A stretch of 64,000 nucleotides of DNA. Origin: Parabacteroides sp. An277. GTDB taxonomy: Bacteria; Bacteroidota; Bacteroidia; Bacteroidales; Tannerellaceae. The position numbers were made by a program, and so were the translations under genes. The notes below the pieces were generated by a model. The model was not told the DNA's origin and made no database searches. It worked only from the letters and a program-made list of their open reading frames with translations. The stretch lies in contig NZ_NFJB01000002.1 of assembly GCF_002159645.1 (NCBI RefSeq), positions 1 to 64,000 on the forward strand. The letters run 5' to 3'. This document shows, in pieces, positions 63,167 to 64,000 of this stretch; the stretch's first letter is position 1, and each line of letters starts with the position of its first letter.

Positions 63167-64000
63167 ATGGCAGGATATGTAGATATGAAGCTGGATTACA
63201 GCTTTAAGAAGGCGTTTTCAGACAGGGAACAGTTGCGCGCTTTCTTGAATGATATGCTTCGCGGCGAACGTGTCGTGAAGAAGGTGGAACCCCGCAATCC
63301 GGAATGGTTGCCGTCCAGTCCACGGAACCGGAAGGTGTTGGTGGATGTATATTGCACGGACGAAGACGGGACGCATTTCATTGTCGAGATGCAATATGCG
63401 GAACAGAAATACTTTAAAGACAGGGCGCTGTTCTACGATTGCATGTGCATTGCGCAACAAGGCGAGCAGGGCGAAGCATGGAAGTTTGATATTTTGCCGG
63501 TGATAAGCATCTACTTGTTGAATTTCGTTTTGCACAAAGACAAGCCGATGGACAAGTACCGGACGGACGTAGGGATAACGGATTTGGATTCCGGCGAAAT
63601 CTACAACCCGAAGATGCGAGACATCTTCATCGAACTTCCGAAGTTCAACAAATCCGCCATGGAATGCGTGGACGACAGTGAGTTATGGATATATTTAATT
63701 AAAAATATGGAGTACATGGACGTAAATGCAATATACTTTCCTTTCACGAAGGATTCGAAATTCACGAAGCTTCTTCAGGCGGGTCGGTTGGCAAATTATA
63801 CGCCGGAAGAGTTGGACCAATACAGGTATGCCCTGAAAATCTACCGAGATAGCAAGAACATATACGATTTTGCCGTCGAAAAAGGCGAAAAGAAAGGTTT
63901 CGAGGAAGGTATTCAAATAGGTGTGGATAAAGGTATCCAAGAAGAGAAACGGCGTGTGGCTAAACAAATGAAACAACAAGGCTTGCCTATTCAGACAATA
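63167..64000 (+). CDS. Rpn-family recombination-promoting nuclease / transposase-like protein (partial, runs off the window)
   Basis: The first 278 residues are present; the gene continues past 64000. Starts MAGYVDMKLDYSFKKAF. The PD-(D/E)XK core is visible: VLVDVYCTDEDGTHFIVEMQYAEQKYFKDRALFYDC, with the D, the E-x-Q pair and the tyrosine-phenylalanine block of the family (quoted in parts). A C-terminal tail with EKGEKKGFEEGIQ repeats is typical of Rpn proteins. They promote RecA-independent recombination or act as addiction/defence nucleases; here no partner is seen. Confidence 0.85.
   Translation, partial: MAGYVDMKLDYSFKKAFSDREQLRAFLNDMLRGERVVKKVEPRNPEWLPSSPRNRKVLVDVYCTDEDGTHFIVEMQYAEQKYFKDRALFYDCMCIAQQGEQGEAWKFDILPVISIYLLNFVLHKDKPMDKYRTDVGITDLDSGEIYNPKMRDIFIELPKFNKSAMECVDDSELWIYLIKNMEYMDVNAIYFPFTKDSKFTKLLQAGRLANYTPEELDQYRYALKIYRDSKNIYDFAVEKGEKKGFEEGIQIGVDKGIQEEKRRVAKQMKQQGLPIQTI

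Overview
The window is chromosomal DNA of a Bacteroidales bacterium, most likely Parabacteroides or another Tannerellaceae. The evidence is the Bacteroidetes promoter pattern (TTG, about 19-21 bases, TAnnTTTG) seen repeatedly, lipoproteins with acidic residues after the lipobox cysteine, families largely confined to the phylum (DUF6383, DUF4493, PCMD, NigD-like, DUF3098, DUF3127, DUF6261, OstA-like), and conserved Bacteroidales gene orders (ftsX-DUF3098-uppP-truB-queA-folK; surE-lpxB; ppiC-surA-OstA). The genus is an inference.

Layout. 1-4.7 kb and 17.4-22.0 kb hold two inverted paralogous units. Each has a promoter, a long structured 5' leader, a giant secreted protein ending in the same DUF6383 (type IX-like) C-terminal domain, and a conserved 3' hairpin region. 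Between them, mostly on the minus strand, lie DUF4833, a Gly-Leu-Gly tRNA cluster, a Rieske-like lipoprotein, argH, an SRPBCC protein, pyrE, comF, recX, prmC, a NigD-like lipoprotein, lpxB and surE. The plus strand there carries trmB and mrp, and a two-gene HipA-like kinase/DUF3037 module sits beside the second unit. From 22.7 to 34.1 kb is a plus-strand housekeeping block: tig, clpP, clpX, recQ, then an envelope-biogenesis operon (two PPIases, a SurA-like lipoprotein and an OstA-like protein). From 34.4 to 44.2 kb is one long operon of DUF4493/PCMD surface lipoproteins with an outer-membrane barrel. From 44.2 to 46.8 kb is repeat-rich: a palindromic element, a 42-bp tandem array, DUF6261, and a DUF559 nuclease gene surrounded by hairpin elements. 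From 46.8 to 64 kb are alaS, an M23 peptidase, merR, DUF3127, ung, asnA, metK, the folK-queA-truB-uppP-DUF3098-ftsX operon, lptB, a GH88/DUF2264 uronide pair, and the start of an Rpn-family nuclease.

The strongest unusual signal is the pair of about 290-nt leader RNAs upstream of the DUF6383 proteins. Comparing the two copies by eye shows compensatory changes in several helices, two invariant loops (CUGGUAA and UUACCAG) that are perfectly complementary to each other (a predicted kissing interaction), and a final helix followed by a U-tract. This looks like a regulated terminator, and I do not recognise it as a known RNA family. Second is the DUF559 gene embedded in palindromic elements. Third is the seven-gene DUF4493/PCMD surface operon.

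All calls come from reading the sequence. No database search, folding program or alignment tool was run.
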